NCBI GenBank assembly: GCA_013400155.1
Contig: VXBM01000097.1
Location: 1 to 64,000 of the forward strand
DNA: 64,000 nt
DNA from: Helopsaltes ochotensis
Lineage: Eukaryota; Chordata; Aves; Passeriformes; Locustellidae
Direction of reading: 5' to 3'
In this document: positions 48,907-62,343 of the stretch, piece by piece
Layout of the letters: each line of letters begins with the position of its first letter
Numbering within the stretch: position 1 is the stretch's first letter
Translations under genes and position numbers: made by a program
Notes under the pieces: model-generated
Told to the model about the DNA's origin: nothing
Databases searched by the model: none
The model's input: the letters and a program-made list of their open reading frames with translations, nothing else

Positions 48907-51069
48907 TAACCCTCTCAAACACAGAAGTAAAGAATGCCTTGAAACATCTTGGGCTTGAGATCTTGCTTCTCTCGGCCTGAAAAGCTCCACAGCAGTGCCA
49001 GTCCTTGAGAAATAACCTGGGCACTGTACAACAGCAAAGGTTATAAGAATAACAGAGACAGGATTCTATGCTGCCCTTCACCCAAAGTCCCCACTAAAGA
49101 CACAGTTATGTACAAAGGGTCTTATCTTTCTAAGTTTGGAAGGCTTTAATTTTCTTTTTCTTTTTTAATAAGTGGGGATTCTCACGCTGGCATATTTAGA
49201 GATTCCGTAGATTTCTTCCAATCATTCCTCACTGTCATTCCTCCTGAAGCCCACTTGTCTGTCTCCTTTGAGATATACAAATTGCTTTGGAATTCGTTGT
49301 CAAGCAAAGTGCTTTTGAAGAGCAGAAGAAAATGTGTTGTGCTGGGAGTTGCTGGCTGCCTTGGTTTTGAAAGGCGCTCTAAACGAGGTGTGTTCACAGT
49401 GACAGATCAATAGATATGCTCAAATGCCTGAACTGCCTCTAGGCATTCCCTGTTCACTTCTCAGCTGAACTGCAAAGACTCTTGAAAACTCTCTTGGAAG
49501 TTGTAAGTGAAAGGCAAAGTGAAAGCTCCTGAGCTCCTTGTAGCTCGTGGGATAGCAAGGACTGGGTGATGGCGGCTCCTGCAGGCTCTACTTGTCTGAT
49601 AATCCCTGCATGACCCATCTCTGGATCTCTGTTAGTCAGAATTCCCTTGCACTGAGTCTTATGGAGTTCATACCTCAAAAGTAACTCCAGGCTGCTTTTA
49701 TATTTCTGTTCCTCTTGTTTTTAATGTATGAGCTGTATAAAAGTATTATAAATTGTGATATCATGACTAATCGTATTGCACATCCTGCAGTGAGCAGAAC
49801 CTAATGCTCAGAGCTCACTAATTCTGTCTATAGAAAGAAATGCTTCTTCAGCCCCTTTTAAGTTCAGAAAAAAACCTTATGGTTGTAAATAGAAGTCAAA
49901 CATAAGAAATTGCTGTCTGAGAGGAACTTTTTTGTCAACGCTTAGGAACCAGTGAAGTGAATGGTTATAGATGAGGTTGGAATGTAGCCTTAATGATAGG
50001 ATATGCTGACTCTGAACATTATCCTGCTATGAAGTGGGGTTTTTTGTACAGACACAGTTAAAGCACCTCATGTAAGAAGGCGAGTGAGTGTCAGAGTAAA
50101 TCCTGTGATTTGATCTGAAGGTGGGACTACATCTTGATGATTGATTTCCATAAGGAGGCCGGGCTGCTGTGCACACCCCGTAACCAGGCACAGCGCAGCT
50201 GTAGCTAAGCACGTGAGAGCCACATTCGTCTTCCCACTGACGCCAGGTCTGGCCTTTCGTGAGGAAAACTGGTGGTGTCACTTGGAACAGATGGTGAACA
50301 GGAGCTTGGTAAAACATCTGTGGTGTCATTTTTAAAGAGTCCTGTCAGGCTGTTCGAGTGCTGGGGCTGTGGAACCAGGATATCGCTGTTTCTCCCCATT
50401 CCAGAAGTGAGCTGCCGCTAAGGGCAGCATGCACCTGACATGGGATGGAAAATGTGACTCTGCTTCCATGCAAGAAATTGCCAGCATTCCTTTGTGATGT
50501 CCTGAGCTAGGTGAAATATAGACTATCATCTTCCATAGTGTTGGACCTGGCCAAATTATGCAGCAAAAAATGTTCAAAGCACAGTGGTCATGTTGGCCAC
50601 ACTCAGGCGAGAGGCTGCAAGTGTGGATTACTCGCTGACCATGGGACAGCTGCAAATGGAATTCTGACAGACCCACATTGTCAGCACTGCAGCCATTCGC
50701 AGGAGCCTTGTAAATCCATTGCGTTTTGTTTAACTTGATATTTAGCAAATTCAGCCTGACTGAAGAATTGGTGTTGGTTCTTCTATTTCATCTTCCAGAG
50801 GTTAGGAGCTGAAGATGTCTAAAGAGAAAATGGGCACCACTCTGTGATGGGCTGGGAGTCTGGGAATCCCAGCTGATGGGGTATGAGCCATTGCTGTGAA
50901 AACTGCTCTGCTAACCACTGTGTCGCCATACCTGTCCAAGGACATTTCTGTGCACATCTGAGGTGGGTCCTGGCTGTATCAAGGCTCACAAAAGTAAGTG
51001 GTGGCAAGGGCTGATTTAGGCAGGTAATGGGACTTTTCTCTGCTCCAAAGGGAAGGGGATGGGAGAGAT
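48907..51069. other. Non-coding sequence, no gene seen
   Basis: Several overlapping frames of 60-138 codons have no domain and no splice support. No repeat was recognised. Confidence 0.5.
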
Positions 51070-51253
51070 CATGGAAAGAGATTGCCCAGAGAAGCTGATG
51101 ATGTCCTGTCTCTGGAAGTGTTCCAAGGCCAGGCTGGACGGAGCTCTGAGCAACCTGGGCTAGTGAGAAGTGTTCCTGCCCATCACAGGGGGGTTGAAAC
51201 AAGATGGTTTTTAAGGTTCCTTCCATTCCAAACTGTTCTATGATCCTATGAAA
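51070..51253 (+). mobile_element. CR1 LINE 3' end fragment
   Basis: A typical CR1 3' segment: 'GATTGCCCAGAGAAGCTGAT', 'CTCTGGAAGTGTTCCAAGGC', 'CAGGCTGGACGGAGCTCTGA', 'GCAACCTGGGCTAGTG', 'TTTTAAGGTTCCTTCCATTC', ending in CTATGATCCTATGA. It is 5'-truncated and moderately diverged. A 188-codon minus-strand frame (50819-51385) overlaps it and is spurious. Confidence 0.9.
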
Positions 51254-53150
51254 CTTTGAGCAACAGGAGTGACTGAGGGGAGTGTTTAGAAGGGTTATGG
51301 GGAAAGGCTGAAACCAATGGGAAGTTTTCATCAGTGCGGAGTGTCTGACATTGTTGGGATAACTAAGCCAGGTGAGAGATAACAACCTCTGTGCTCAACA
51401 TCCCTAGACACTGTGAATTACCAGGGCCAACATGGACTTGGATTTAGGGTGTTTGTCCTTCTGCTAGTGCTTTCTGAGCCTGCCCTGATTTCCCAGTTGT
51501 GTGATCTGGTTTGTGTGTTGTTTGCACCTGACATACAGTTCATGATGTGTCAAGCCTCTTCCAGGCAACTCAGATGCTTTGGGTTATCACTTCTACCAAT
51601 AATCCTACATCCTCCAATATTTCCTGGTAACCTGACAAATTCCTGGAAATCTTGGCTTCCAAAACAAGAGTACCTCCTCATTTTGCGTGTGGTGAACCTG
51701 GCATGCTGGGGGTGCACGTGAGATGGGCAATGCCTTATAGATGTAGGAGGCTTCCTGTGCATATGCAGTGGGTGCTGCTTTTATTTGTTGCAGATTTTAA
51801 GAATTATGCCATAGGTGGGTGCCTGGAAGAGACCCAATTTCAACTTCAGAAAATACTTTGGGACTGAACTATCTCTATCTGAGGGAAGTGGTGACAGACA
51901 GGCTTGTCACCAGCAAGTGTCCTGACAGGGACAGTGTTGGCAAGGGCAGGTATTCCTCCTAGCAAACCATGTGAGAGGCTGAGGAGGAGCCAGCAAAAAG
52001 CATGAGATAGTTGTTATTCCTGTTAGCTGGTTTATTTCTCAGTGTAACAACCCCATGTTTACCTATGATATCTACACAGCACCTCTGTGTGTTTCATTGT
52101 GGCAACAAAAAAGTGACTCAGGGACAAGCCCCTTTTCCCCTTCCCCTGGGCATAAAGGGAAATTAAAGCTGGCAAACAGGTCCCAGTTGCCTAAGAGCAC
52201 TTCAGTGGCTCCCTGGGACTGGCCCAGGTCAAACATACACGTGGCTGCAAAAATATGTATGAAAAGAAATGAAACGTGGTAACTCAAACCCTAATTGTCT
52301 CTGTGAAGAGTAGGATAAAGGATGACTGGCTGGTTTGGGTGCAGTACCAGCTGTCTGCAGCACTGGGAATGGGATTGCAATGGAGTTAGTTCACTGAGTG
52401 AATCACACATGCCCGGAGACCTGGGTGGATCCCTGCAATGGAGAGCGTGAGCATCCATGGCAGTTTATTCTCTTTGGAATCTCCAAGCATGGCTCTCATA
52501 GAGAAAGCACCTTTCTCACACATTGATGGTGCTCCTGCTGCCTTCTTCAGTGGGGTCTGGTTTGGGTCCCCCAAGAAACAGCAACATGTGTCAAGGACTT
52601 TACTTGTGCCCGAGTTCACACATCCCCAAGCCTGCACCCAAACTGCCGTGTTCCCTTTGCAGTGTCCCTCGGCCCCATATTTGCTTCTCTCTTCTTTGTC
52701 TGGTGCCCCGTGTTTCCTCCACAGTCATGGAATGTCTGGCCCTTAAAACACTGAGTCCTAAAAACCTGCTGGAACAGTTAAAATACAGCACTGGAACACC
52801 CTACTCAGCAGACTACCTGCTTTTGTCTGTTTTGTTCTTCATCACCGATTCTGCTGTGTGCCTTTAGGAAAGAGCTTGTGTCTTCAGCGTTAACTGTGGC
52901 AGTTAAACACCATCCTTGCACTATTCAATTAGCTTGACAAATTCTTGGCCATAGCAGGGTCTGCCAGAGCACAGACCCACCAGCAGCTGGGAGCTGCTGC
53001 TGCTCCAGGTGACACATCTGGACTCTACAGGCGATACTGGGCAGCGATCATTTTTGTTATCAAATATAAGTCATCCAGACTGACTGTTAGGTTTCATCTG
53101 ATCACAAGGCAGGCTTTTATTAATCCCTTATCATTGTGGTGCTTTTGATT
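51254..53150. other. Non-coding sequence, no gene seen
   Basis: Open frames of up to 114 codons lack any recognisable domain. No repeat was recognised. Confidence 0.5.
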
Positions 53151-53196
53151 GAAATCTGTCTCTCTCTTTCTGTCTCCTACCCGCTTTTCCTTGCAG

Positions 53197-53355
53197 GACA
53201 TAAAAGACAATGGAAGGGATAGGGCCAAACTGCTCTTCTGCAGACAAGAAGCCAATTGTCTAAAAACAACACGTCATTCAAGACCACGGGAGACTGAGGA
53301 CAGTGGCAGGAGCATGAATATACAAAAGTGCCTACTGTTAAGGCCACAGCTTTAA
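53197..53355 (+). other. Candidate terminal exon with strong acceptor (unidentified)
   Basis: A pyrimidine tract of more than 40 bases ending in TTTTCCTTGCAG (53149-53196) is the best-looking 3' splice site I found. After it one frame (DIKDNGRDRAKLLFCRQEA...) stays open for 52 codons to TAA at 53353. The peptide is basic and hydrophilic and I do not recognise it. No internal donor and no nearby AATAAA were seen. It could be the last or an alternative exon of a gene whose other exons lie elsewhere, a lncRNA exon, or a chance tract. Confidence 0.25.
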
Positions 53356-55822
53356 GTGTTTAAATTCAAATCACATTTCCATTTGAGGTTCAAATTTACA
53401 GCAAGAACATACACACAAGGGTTTCAGTGTTCTAAATAAGTCTCATCTGACTTCTCAGGGTATTCCTCATGGCAGCACATCAGAGCTGAGTGCAAGGGAG
53501 ACTCTCTTTCTTTGCTGTATGAAGCAAAAATACTGAAGTAGGTTATTTTGGTTTGGGTTTGTGTGCTCTATGTTAGTAAATAAGGCAGTCTGTCATATCT
53601 AGGCTCTGGTTTTCTGATTGTGAGGTTAGTCCTTGGCTTGAAACGCTATTGTTCTTGGACCTTTGCCTTGAGCTGGAGGGGTCATATGTGTGGAGGAAGA
53701 GGAGGAACCGAGCTAAAAATAAAGTGGAACAAAACGCTGCTTATTGCCATGCAGTAGATAAAGTTTTCCTAGATGTCTCGGCAGCCTGTCCTTGCAGGCG
53801 GTGTGGACTGGCACAGTCTGCTTTCATCACATGCGAGATGTGATTATCTGTATCCCATATCACCTTCCTCATATTTTGCTCCATGCTCTGTCTAATATTT
53901 TGCTCATGCTGGTCACAGCAACAGCAAGGGAAACAGGCTCCACTTTCCATGACACATCAAGTAAGGAGCATTTGCATTGCAGATGTAAGAGGCAGGTCAA
54001 GTTCCTTCGCTCCTTTGTGTCCCTCAATGTGACCCTGTAGTGCCTGCTCCGGCCACAGCCCTGAACTGATGGAAGATGCTGAGAGCTGCAGGGACTGCAG
54101 CACAAAATACCTGTGTGACCACAGAACCTGGACCAAAAGCACTGTCTGTCTCCCTTTGTGGAGAAGCACTGAAGGCAGGGAAGGAGGGACTTCTCCACCA
54201 AGGGCCACAGCACACTCTGTGACAGGACTTATTACATGTAGGAGCTGAGCAGATCTTAGATTGCTTATGGGAGCAATGAGAATATCCCAAATTGCATCAG
54301 ATGAGCTGCAAACCAGATATGAGACAATTGCCGTTAGTAAGGATTTTAAACAAAGCTTCCTTTGGACTGGAATTCCCTCCTTGCCCACTTTTAGGCTTTG
54401 AGTCCATGACCCTAAACTCACCTATGAAACCCTGTTGGTGCTAGGTGTTTGGCTAAAAGCACAGGATTGACCCAGTGCACAAATTGCCCTGTTCAGCATA
54501 GATGCCAAAGAGGCAGGTAAAATATTCAAGTAATTTCCATGAAAATCTCCCAGCTGGGGTTATCTTTGACCAGTATATCAACATCCACCACCACGCAGAT
54601 AAACAGTCAGCAAAGAAAGATCTCAGAGGTCACGTCATCCCCTGCCTGTCCAGCCATGCTCCTCTTGCACTGATAAAACATTCCTGCAGCCTTACAAGTT
54701 CAAAGAAATGGAAAAAGGGTTTCTAGCAGCAGTGTGGCTTTAGTCAGATTGTTGTGAATAGTTTATGCACAATATCACGAGGTGCTCAGTTTCTGAAATA
54801 TCGGTACAAGCAGAATATCATTTGAAGTTTGGGTTTAGTGTCTCAGTACTGAGGCACGGTACATTTTTAGACATTTTAGAAACAAATTCATAATGATGTT
54901 TCTCTGTGTGAGTAAAACACAGAGCACTGGCGATGCCTCTGGTGTCCTTTCCCAACACATACTGCCTGTGCTCAGTGGGCTAGTGGCTGTCTCTTGAGGA
55001 TCAAACCAGGACATCCACACGGAAAATTCCCAGGTCTGGCATTCGACTTTGGTGATATTATTAGCACAACCCGTTTTCTTCTTTTAGGGCAGCTAATTGA
55101 GAAGCTGCAGGATAGTTATCTTTTCCTGAATCCCCAAAATCATGGAGGTCCCTTTTCCTTTGCAGCAGTAATTGACAACATGTAGTCAGATTGCCTCTGG
55201 GAGTGGTGAGTTATTAAAAATCAGGCACTTGAGTACCAGTTTTGTGAGCTGGAATGATGGTAAAGGGCAGACAGGCAAGTCCCTTGTGCAGAAACCTCAG
55301 GCTGGGCATGACCTGTTGCCAAATGCAGCTGTGTGGTTCTTCAAATGTCTTATTCTAAAGTCCTCTTCATGCCTGGAAAGGGGCTTGTGCGCCCAAAGGG
55401 GTGGATATTTTCTTCTTGTGTGGGCAGTTGCTTTAGTGAAAGATGTAATCTCTTCTTACAAACTTTGTCTCATTAAAATGCAATAGTAATTTTAGTGTTG
55501 TGTGGGTTGTAAAGTGCAGGAATTGTCCATCTGCATCCCAGTCCTGTGTCTGTGCCTTACCTCTCTAGGAAATGGGTGGTGAAAATAAAAGACCCTGAAG
55601 CACCCCCTAGCATCACTTCTTTCAACAATTACAGCATTCTCTTTTTCTCTTCCTAGTACATTTACTGCCTCACAGATTAATAACCCTTAAATCACTTCCA
55701 TCCCCTTGGATACTGTGCATTTTATCTATGCTGGTTGCAGTAGGAGAAGGGGTGGTCAGATGCAGTTCCCATGTCAGCTCCATCCCTGCAGCCACTGGAA
55801 ATTCAGGTTGTGTAGACAGTGT
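53356..55822. other. Non-coding sequence, no gene seen
   Basis: A minus-strand 154-codon frame (53957-54421) and its neighbours have no recognisable domain and overlap in several frames. No transposon was recognised. Confidence 0.45.
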
Positions 55823-56158
55823 CATCATAAAATTATGGAATGTCCTGAGCTGGAAGTTATGCATTAGGACCATTGAGTCCAACTCTGGCCCTGCACAGAA
55901 CATTCTCCAAGAGTCACACCATGTGCCTGAGGGCATTGTCCAAACACTTCTTGAGCTCTGTCAGGCTGGTGCTGTGACCACTGCCCTGGGGAGCCTGTTC
56001 CAGTGCCCAGCAACCCTCTGAGTGAAGAAACTTTTCCTCATATCCAACCTAAACCTCCCCTGACACAGCTTCAGGCCATTCCCTCGGGTCCTGTCACTGG
56101 CCACAAGTGGGAAGAGATCAGTTTCTGCCCCTTTGCTTCCCCTCAAGCTGTGCTTGAA
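55823..56158 (-). mobile_element. CR1 LINE 3' fragment, reverse orientation
   Basis: On the plus strand this shows the reverse-complement order of CR1: 'ACCATTGAGTCCAACTC', 'TGGGGAGCCTGTTCCAGTGC', 'CCTCTGAGTGAAGAAACTTT', 'TTCCTCATATCCAACCTAAA', 'CCTCCCCTGACACAGCTTCA', 'GGCCATTCCCTCGGGTCCTG', 'GTGGGAAGAGATCAG'. The element therefore points left, with its 3' end near 55823 and its truncation near 56158. It is fairly well preserved. Confidence 0.92.
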
Positions 56159-57550
56159 AGGAAGCTGTGCTTGCACATGGCCTGAGACAACTCTCCAAGA
56201 CTCATCTGGATGCAGACAAGGATATGGCTTGTGTCCCAGCCTTGCTCCCCTACTGCAGTCAGGTTGAAGTGACTCACTCTTCCAACCCACCAGCACAACA
56301 GAGCTGGGTTTTGGTTAGTCCTCACCCTGTCATTTGAGGGTTTGGGGGAAAAAATAAAGAAAACAGCAGCAAGGCAGCCTGGCAGTGCCATCTGTGCTGA
56401 ACAGTTGCCACCCCTCACCAGCTGGGCGCTGCAATACAATCTGCAGCCAGCATCTGCTGGGGAAGCTTGTGAGCTCCAGTTTCAGTATTAAGGGGAGCAA
56501 ATTACTATTGAAAGGAAAAATCCTTTATCAAAGCAACCTCAAAACCAAAACAGGAAGCAGGGTGTCACCTGGAAGCACATCCTAAGCCTGAGTGGGCTGG
56601 ACATGAAACAACCAAGGTGAATGGATGGAAGCTGGCAATGCTGCCTTTTTTGTGTCAGCTGAAGGTCTTGCCTTGTCTCCTGAAAATGCAAATACAGATC
56701 CCCCAGCTCAAAGTCTCCTGGATGTGCTCTTGAAAAATAAAGGCAGCAGGTTTTGTTCCTTCTGTGAAGTAGCTCAGTGTCTTCATGGCACCTCTGGAGG
56801 TACAACATGGTTGAAGTTGGCTCTTTTGTTTAAAGTCTTCACCTTGCCATTAAGATTGTTATAAATCTCAGTGCTAAATTAAGTGTTGTGCTACTCTTAT
56901 TCTGATTCTGTCTCCTCCAATAGCTGTTTCTTAAAAAAAAAAAAAGAAAAGAAATTTGTTATAATTCTTGCTCATCATTCTCACTTGGAGTCAAATCCAG
57001 CTCTTTCCTCTAGTTATATTACTGAGCACCACTACAGGAGGTGGTTAAGGGTTTTTTAACTGGCAGCTACAGAAGTATCACTTTAATTGCATGAAATGTG
57101 CGATGGATATTGAGAACACTTTCAACTAGTTGTTTGCCTTGTTTGATTTGTGTGCCACCACTAATGTAATACCCTCTTTACAAATTAGTTTAATTATGAC
57201 TTCCCCTGTGTTACGGAACCAGCATGGAGAGCTTTTTCAAAATGTAACAACCACACTTTCTCATATCCCATACTTTGCAATATTCAAACCAATTATCACA
57301 TCAATAATAACATGAAAAACAGTTTCACTGTTACAGTCATTATTGAGAATATATGGTAGTTGTTGAAAATGTGCTATCTACATCTACATACATCTTAGTG
57401 AGAGGCAAAGAGTTTACTTAAAAGAATCTTGTGTTTTTCAAGCAACTACAGTGTTACAAAAAACCACAGTGGTGATAAACAAGTGTACTTGCTTCTGTGG
57501 TAGTGGCTCAAATTGTGCCTACAAGATGGATGACTGAATATTATCAGATT
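56159..57550. other. Non-coding sequence, no gene seen
   Basis: Includes a poly-A run near 56932-56944. No supported exon or repeat. Confidence 0.5.
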
Positions 57551-57573
57551 AATACAGATTTTAAATCTGTATT
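57551..57573. repeat. 23-bp near-perfect palindrome
   Basis: Perfect 11-base arms AATACAGATTT and AAATCTGTATT flank one T. The AT-rich context makes chance more likely than for the GC-containing palindrome at 15777. Confidence 0.85.
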
Positions 57574-59310
57574 GTCATAAGTGTGAATAAGGTTTGCCTT
57601 AGCAGCTAGGAAAACATATTTAAAGCTGGGAATAAATTTATATGAATAAGAAGATGTGTGGGGAGCTGTTTAATACTGCTGGGAGCAGAAAGACTGTGTC
57701 TTCTCAGTTAATTCAAACAAAATATTTGTATCCACATCTTAAGATGCTGATCCAGGAGTGACTGAAGGCTGCTGTATGGATGTTTTTATTGGTAGGATTT
57801 TGTCAAAAAAAATTACAGAAGACAGCTCCTATGATAGTAAAACTTACCTTCTTCCTAGAGAGATAAAAATCCCCCAATCAGTGTGATTAATATAGAAAAA
57901 GACTCTACTGCTGCTGTCGGTTCTGCATGTGCTGGTGGCTTATTTTGCCACTGTTGCTTTACCAGTGGGAGAGCATTTTTCTTGTCCTTGTGGTTCCACA
58001 TTTGGTTTCAAAGTGTGGTTTTGGCTGTGGATGGAAACCTTCATCTGAGCAGCCTGGAGGTGGCTGTGTAGAGCGCATGTATGGTCACATAACTGAGAGT
58101 ATAATATCTCTGCCCTGAGTCTGCAACAGTATTTCACATGCAGTAAAGCATTAAGCCTTGTTTTAGTTACAAAACTTACCGAAACACTGCTATAGAGGTG
58201 TTTCAGGAGCCCTGCTGGCTTTCCTTGCTCTTCATAAAGTTGCTAAACAACCTTCTGCTGTGTTTTGGTTTAATTCTCATGGGAAAAGTTTACCCTTTTG
58301 TTTCTTTGTAGCTCACTAAATGCTGAGAGCCAGCACAACATTGTGCAAGACGTGGGGAAAGGAAAAAGAGAGCAGGGAAAACTCAGAGAAAACATAACAG
58401 AGGATGTACCCACCAAGGTAACCAGAATGCAAATCTAAGTAGCAAAAAATGGGACTTGCACAAGCCTGATCTTTTGTGGATAAATAAAATGAAGCTAGTT
58501 TACACTGATGACTTAATTGCATTTCTGTGGAGTCCAACTGCAAGGTTCCCACTTGCCATCAAATTCAGCATCTTGGGTTTGTACATGTGACATCCCCTGA
58601 AGAGAAGGACTCGGATAAAGCACAGCAAGGTCAGCCTTGTTTCTCTTTGTGAGCTGCCAGCCTGTTGCTTCCCAGCACACTCTCGGCCGTGCCGGTGCTG
58701 GCGAGGCCGTGGGGGCTCAGGGGTGCTGAAAGCTGGCCTGATGCCTGTCGATAGTGTTGATGTTCCGCCTGGTTTGCCACACCCAAGTGACTCTGCCCCG
58801 CCCGTCCCTGCATCAAAACAGTCTCTTAGAGTGACATTCCAGGGCTCTTCTTCAGACCCCTTCATCCATGGAAGGAGGAAGCTGGAGACAGATGTGCAGC
58901 TGATGCAAACAAAAATCCTCTTAATGAGCTCAGTGGGGCTGAACCAGTTCCATCAGTAGAAAAAATTTCTCTTTTTTCCCAGGTCAGAAATGGTGACCTG
59001 CAGCCTGGCTTACCCATCCCAGCCTGAGCACTGTCATTTGCTCCTGGGAAGATGTTTCCTGTATTTTCAGAAAGTGACGGTGAAGGCCCAAGGGAGGAGC
59101 TGAGGGCAGAGCTGGAGCACCAAAGACAGTGCTGTTGATGAACCACCTTGGAGGCCGCTGGGTTTCTTCTTGGGCAGCTCAGTTTGGCAGTGTGAGGCAG
59201 TGACCTGGTGTCCTTCTGCATGGCAAGGATGCATTGTATCGCCCAGCAAAAGCCTGGATATGTATAATCCTTTACAGCTCATCCACCCTCTCCTTAGCAG
59301 ACACTTTGCT
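57574..59310. other. Non-coding sequence with a small CpG patch
   Basis: A short CpG-containing stretch lies at 58680-58800 (TCGGCCGTGCCGGTGCTGGC). It has no supported exon, promoter or repeat. Confidence 0.45.
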
Positions 59311-61255
59311 TTTTTATTATAGGGAGTAATAAATAAATAAATTTATAGTTTTACATAATCAGCAACAACAAAGAGACTTCCTGAGAATTTGAAAATCTGG
59401 TTGCAAAAACAAGGAAAAAGACATCTCCAGCAGTTAAAACTCAGAGTTGCACTTTGAACTTTCGACACATTTTTAAACAGTCATCTGCTGTGATTGCATC
59501 CAGTTTGAGATCATTGGCATAATTAATTTTAATTAAAGTATACTTAACTTAAACCTTGCGAAGGTTTCTTTCATGTCCTTGTATAGCACTGATATTCACA
59601 TATGATAGGATATCACTCACATGCAATTTTGCAGTTCGATGTTGACTCACACAGCACCTGCCAGCTTAGCCATGCTTTGAAAATTCAAAATATGCTCCTG
59701 CAAGCAGGTTGTAGTGAATGCCAATACAATGATTACATAAACAGAAGAATCTACTGTCATGCGTAAACACAATTTTGTAAATACCACATCACACGTGTCC
59801 TCACACGTGCTGATAGGTTTTTATGGCATACAGGGATTGATTTTGCTGTGCCCTCATCAATCTATTCCATGTGGTGATCTCAGTTTGAGGTGATGATGCA
59901 CTGTTGACAGGGATTTAATCCATGCTTCCAAAATCCCTGTAACTCTGGCTGTTTGACTGGCAAATTAATCTCCTGCTCCCCCAAACTGAAGGCAGCCCCA
60001 GCTGCTGTGTTGTTCAATTTCAGGAAGCTGTGAAAAACAATGAGGGCAGTTACAACTGACTTGAGAGTGCGAAACAATTGGTATGGATATAAAAGTGTTC
60101 CTGGAAGTACAGAAGAGGCCATCTTAATACCTAATTGGTTTTATTCTCACTATACATTCCTTTGGCAACTGCCTGCAGGGTTGAAGCAAGTGATATTATT
60201 CCCTACAGACCTCATATAAAGAGATTCTGACACAGAAATCAGAAAACCAGCAAGTATATAAAGGTATGATACTATTCATTATCTTATGAAAATATCATTT
60301 GGATTTAGTAGAAAATGAAACAGAAGTATTTCTTTCGTATATTTGAAACAAATATATGAAGAAAGTAAATTATTTACCATAGAGTCCTCTATATAAGAAG
60401 GTCCTCATGTTTAGGTAAGGCTGGAAAAAGTATTAATTGAAAAAATGTTGATTGAAAATTGCTTGTCTTCCTGAAATTTACTGCCACCTTGAATTAGTAT
60501 TCGTCATGGTGTGTGCTTGTCATGGCCAATAAATAACACGGGTGGTGTAAACACAGTTATGTGATCTGGAAGTTAAAAAAGGTTTGCTAATGCCTTTTGG
60601 GGGGTCTTCCTGTTTCCCAGATGAAGAGTTTTCCTGCCCAGAACACTCTCAGATATCCGTACAAGCCCGTGTTGGCTCAGCCAACAGTTCACCTCTGTTC
60701 TGCAGATTTTAGCCACAGGAATCGTTTCCAGTTCCGCTTCCCTATTGCCTCCCGTTCTCAAAGGGGAGCGGGTGCAATCAGGAATACCCAGCATTACTGT
60801 TGTTGTTGCTAAAGCAAATGAGAAGAAAGTTGGAAAAGCTCTTGAATGGCCTCCTGGAAGCTAGTGTTTAACTCCTGGTGTTGGGATGAACAACACAGGT
60901 TTTTCTATACACTGGGAGGCATCCAACACTGGTCTGCATCAGAATAGCTGAACAGACTGGACTTTGAGATTGAGCCAGATTAATTCCTACTTTCCTGTCA
61001 CAGCCTCCTTCCTCTTGAAGGTGGGAAACATGCCAAAAACCCCTAAAGCAGTCTGTCTGGCCTTTGCTGTTGGCTGCCAGGGCCCTGAGTGCACCCGTTG
61101 TCTGGCTCCTGGGATCCCCACGCACCCCATTCCCCACCCCTGCCTGCTCCTCATGTGCCTGCTGGCTGCCTCCATCTGCTCATGGACCCAGTGCTAGGTC
61201 ACCTCACCTGCCACCAAGCTGGCCCTGGCGTGGCCACCTGCCTCCATCTCTTGGG
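59311..61255. other. Non-coding sequence, no gene seen
   Basis: Includes an AATAAATAAATAAAT repeat near 59328-59342 and two CACGTG E-boxes twelve bases apart (59792 and 59804). No gene was supported. Confidence 0.5.
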
Positions 61256-61273
61256 CCATCCATCCATCCATCC
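61256..61273. repeat. (CCAT)n microsatellite
   Basis: About four and a half CCAT units. Confidence 0.9.
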
Positions 61274-62343
61274 TAGCTCCCCTCTGTTAAAGGGTAAAAG
61301 TTTGTTCTGGGCCAAAGTACTTTATTGTCAGTATGCCTGGGGAGCTGGACAGCCTTTGTCACACAGAGATGGTCTTTAGGAAGAGAGATGTTGGAATTTT
61401 GTACAGGGAACTGGGTGACCTCTCCTTGACCTCTACCAAATTATAGGGAGGTAAACAAGTAAACCAGGGTCAGGAGGCGGTGCTCCATGGAAGCAGAGGT
61501 GGAGCTCCGGAAGTCTTTTCCAAAGGGTAGTGTTTGGACGGTGTTTCGTGAGTTCAAAGGGAAGATGGCAAAGTGCCTGGAGGACAGGCCATTGGATTAC
61601 TGAATGAGAAAGTGCAGCAGGCTCTGGAAGCCCCTGAGCTGAACATAAGGAGAGGCTGGGAGAATATTAGGGACAGAAGGATCATGTTACACTTGTGCTG
61701 CTCCTGCCCTCCCCTCACTGTCCACCTCTGGCCATGGCTGAGCACAGAATGATGGCCAGAAGAGTCCTTGTCTGGAGTGACCATGGCCACCTTGTCACCT
61801 CATCAGTGGCTTTCAGGAACAAAACACAGCCTCTGAATGATGGTTCACAGAGATCACTTCTTACTGAGGTCCTGCCTCTGCAGAGGACAAATTATTGCAT
61901 TTCCATAATTAATGATTTAGTCCTCAGAACAGGAGGGTTTGGGGCAACACTGCTGCCTTCCTGCGTGGATCCTTGGCAACATGAAGTGCTTTTTTGGTGA
62001 TTGATTTGGATGGAGTGCCCTATTGGTGTCGCAAACCTGTGCATATAGGAACAGTAAATAACACCAAAAGTAAGTTTTAATATTATTTGACTGACTTTTT
62101 TTCTTAAACATTAATTAAATTCATCACCTTAGTTAAGCAGATGTGATTTTTCACAGTTAAGAGAGCAAAATTGCTTATTGCTGATGGATGTACTTATAGA
62201 GCTGTGACCAAAGTTCTACACAAAAGCCTAGCCCTAATACATTGTAATTTTACTCATGTGCAGTGTTTCTCTACGTTAGAAGTTATGCAATATAAACTTG
62301 ATTTCTCTACTTACCTTTCACGGGTTCCTAGAATAATCAAATG
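61274..62343. other. Non-coding sequence, no gene seen
   Basis: No supported exon or recognised transposon. Confidence 0.5.

Noticed and set aside
50819..51385. Minus-strand open frame of 188 codons
   Set aside because: It runs antisense across a CR1 3' fragment and has no recognisable protein features.
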